A DNA stretch of 64,000 nt from Psychrobacter sp. MF31. GTDB lineage: Bacteria > Pseudomonadota > Gammaproteobacteria > Pseudomonadales > Moraxellaceae. A program made the position numbers and the translations under genes. Below the pieces are notes generated by a model. That model was not told where the DNA came from. It saw only the letters and a program-made list of their open reading frames with translations, and ran no database searches. The stretch covers positions 89,353-153,352 of the forward strand of contig NZ_JABBDX010000006.1 of NCBI RefSeq assembly GCF_012847335.1, written 5' to 3'. This document shows, piece after piece, positions 62,690 to 64,000 of the stretch (position 1 is the first letter of the stretch; each line of letters opens with the position of its first letter).

Positions 62690-63687
62690 CAAGAGCTTTC
62701 ATCATCAAGCGCCAATTTAGCTTGACCAATCCAAAAGCGGCTAAACTGATACGCCACGCGACCTGAGCGACCGCCGCGCTCCGATGCCCAGCGCAAGGCT
62801 TGCGATTTTAGCGCCTCGGTCAAGGTAAATTGACCATCGTTAGCGCTTGCAATCACCTCACCAAGCGCAATTTTTTTATCCGCCGTATCCTTGATAATTT
62901 GCTGGTTTAAATAATGCGCCACGATTTGCAAATAGGTGTCTTGATTCATCGGATAAAAAGACAGCCAAACGCCAAAGCGGTCGGACAATGACACGGTCTC
63001 ATCAATGGTCTCGTAAGGGTTGACCTCATCGGTTTGACCGTTATAAATGTTAAGGTTGTCTTTCATCAACTGCGGCAACAAATGACGGCGGTTACTGGTC
63101 GCATACACCAAAAGTTTATCTTGCTCAGAATCAAGCGCACCATCAAGGACGCTTTTGAGCGTTCGATAGCTTTCATCTTGACCGTTAAATGCCAAATCAT
63201 CGCAATAAACGATATAGCGGCAAGGGCAGTCTTTAGGCAACTTGTGAATGGCGGCGCGGATTTTATCTAGCACGAGCAGGTCATCGCGGGCGACCTCAAT
63301 CACGCGCAAGCCGTCTTTGTGATAGGCATGAAGTAGCGCCCGAATGAGGGAGGATTTTCCTGCGCCGCGCGTTCCGGTCATCAGCACGTGGTTCGCCGGA
63401 TAACCTTTTAAAAACTGGCGCGTGTTTTGCTCAAGCTTGGCTTTTTGCTTGTCGATGCCTTGCAAATCATCAAGGCTGACAAATAAGTTGACCGTGAGCG
63501 GCTCTAAATGTCCGGTTTGACCGCCAACCCAGCGATAGGCTAACTGCTCGGGGTCAATGCTGATTTTTGGGGTCACGTGCTGCGCTAAATAGTTTTCAAG
63601 CAGCGCTAAAATGGGCGCGGGAAGGGCGTAATGGCTCGCGTTAAAATCAATGCTGTCGCTGCCTTCTAATACTGGATTGAAGCTCAT
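62686..63687 (-). CDS. DUF815 family P-loop ATPase
   Basis: A 333-residue AAA-type ATPase with Walker A G-T-R-G-A-G-K-S (near 105) and Walker B I-V-Y-C-D-D-L near 160, the DUF815 layout, with Y-A-T-S-N-R-R-H as sensor region near 200. The last part has G-G-R-S-G-R-V-A-Y-Q. Members have no settled function; some neighbour Nudix or cell-division genes. GAGGG lies before the ATG. Convergent with rnz, with stops overlapping. Confidence 0.83.
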   Translation of the reverse strand: MSFNPVLEGSDSIDFNASHYALPAPILALLENYLAQHVTPKISIDPEQLAYRWVGGQTGHLEPLTVNLFVSLDDLQGIDKQKAKLEQNTRQFLKGYPANHVLMTGTRGAGKSSLIRALLHAYHKDGLRVIEVARDDLLVLDKIRAAIHKLPKDCPCRYIVYCDDLAFNGQDESYRTLKSVLDGALDSEQDKLLVYATSNRRHLLPQLMKDNLNIYNGQTDEVNPYETIDETVSLSDRFGVWLSFYPMNQDTYLQIVAHYLNQQIIKDTADKKIALGEVIASANDGQFTLTEALKSQALRWASERGGRSGRVAYQFSRFWIGQAKLALDDESSC

Positions 63688-63778
63688 AATCCCTCACTGA
63701 CTTAAAATTGGCTTATAGTATACCTTGTTTTTAAATCGGAGTGATTTTCTAATCCTGATATTGTTTGTTAGCTATTTT

Positions 63779-64000
63779 TTAATCTTTTTCTATCAATATG
63801 CCTAAGTTGTTACAGCCTAGTTGATATCCATTGTCACAGGCTTTGGCAAAGTACTTTTTTGCTATTACTAGGGCGTGTTTACAATTCATCTTACAATGAA
63901 CGATAGTACACGCCAGATAAAGCATTGACTTAAAATTACGAGCTAACTTCTCATAACGAGTAGCGATACTACGAAAATGTTTGAGCCTTGCAAACATATT
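63779..64000 (-). pseudogene. IS5-type transposase C-terminus fused in frame to a Sel1-repeat remnant (partial)
   Basis: Reading left from the window edge, the frame is open, so its 5' end lies outside. The first part, N-M-F-A-R-L-K-H-F-R-S-I-A-T-R-Y-E-K-L then F-K-S-M-L-Y-L-A-C, is the C-terminus of an IS5-family transposase. From about 63870 the frame leaves the element and continues A-K-K-Y-F-A-K-A-C-D-N-G-Y-Q-L-G-C-N-N-L-G-I-L, a Cys-containing Sel1-like repeat of the HcpA type, ending at 63779-63781. Hence the element sits inside a Sel1-repeat gene and the transposase reads through its own end. Whether the fusion is made as a protein is unknown. Confidence 0.7.
63871..64000. mobile_element. 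End of an IS5-family insertion sequence (partial)
   Basis: GGGCGTGTTTACAA at 63871-63884 looks like the terminal inverted repeat of an IS5-type element, with the transposase 3' end inside it. The other end and any target duplication lie outside the window. Confidence 0.6.

Overview
The window reads as a chromosomal segment of a gammaproteobacterium of the family Moraxellaceae, most likely Psychrobacter or a close relative. This rests on moderate GC, protein flavour and gene order (yibN-grxC-secB, rsgA beside orn, trpS-scpA-scpB, rplM-rpsI, a ureDABCEFG operon with hupE, and a Wzi-type capsule protein closing a Pgl/Qhb glycan locus). No database search was run, so the genus is an inference.

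Region 1 (1-7.9 kb) is the end of a capsule or O-glycan locus. It holds the tail of an unrecognised gene, a GT4 glycosyltransferase, a sugar-phosphate transferase cut off at 124 residues, a decayed IS630-type transposase, an AT-rich cassette (Fe(II)/2-oxoglutarate dioxygenase, an aldo/keto-reductase-like protein with a broken catalytic tetrad, and an intact sugar-phosphate transferase), then the PglD-type acetyltransferase, the DegT aminotransferase and the Wzi-like outer-membrane protein. The layout looks like the scar of a cassette exchange.

Region 2 (7.9-28.8 kb) is mostly housekeeping: scpB, scpA, trpS, an LpxL-type acyltransferase, rpsI-rplM, rsmD, a DUF445 membrane protein, ccmFGHI (late cytochrome c maturation), adk, secB-grxC-yibN, rsgA/orn, lpxH, ppiB, glnS and a beta-propeller lipoprotein.

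Region 3 (28.8-35 kb) is a compact nickel urease operon, ureD-A-B-C-E-F-G, followed by a HupE/UreJ permease. Genes are tightly spaced or overlapping.

Region 4 (35.1-42 kb) is a membrane redox module: a cytochrome b561-type protein, an OmpR-type response regulator and histidine kinase, a PepSY protein, a small membrane protein, an ApbE flavin transferase and a ferric-reductase-like six-helix protein, then a VIT1-type transporter. No obvious flavinylation acceptor is encoded, which makes this the most promising poorly described system here.

Region 5 (42-64 kb) has a tRNA-Val/tRNA-Asp operon with a consensus sigma-70 promoter, cardiolipin synthase, a Sel1-like tail-anchored protein, waaA, a small lipoprotein, rsmE, an FbpABC-type iron importer with a Fur-like box, cmoM, a lipase-like lipoprotein, gyrA (Ile at the main quinolone-resistance position and a perfect 45-bp tandem duplication in its tail), a RarD-like transporter, a GST, rnz and a DUF815 ATPase. 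The window ends inside an IS5-type element whose transposase reads in frame into a Sel1-repeat remnant.
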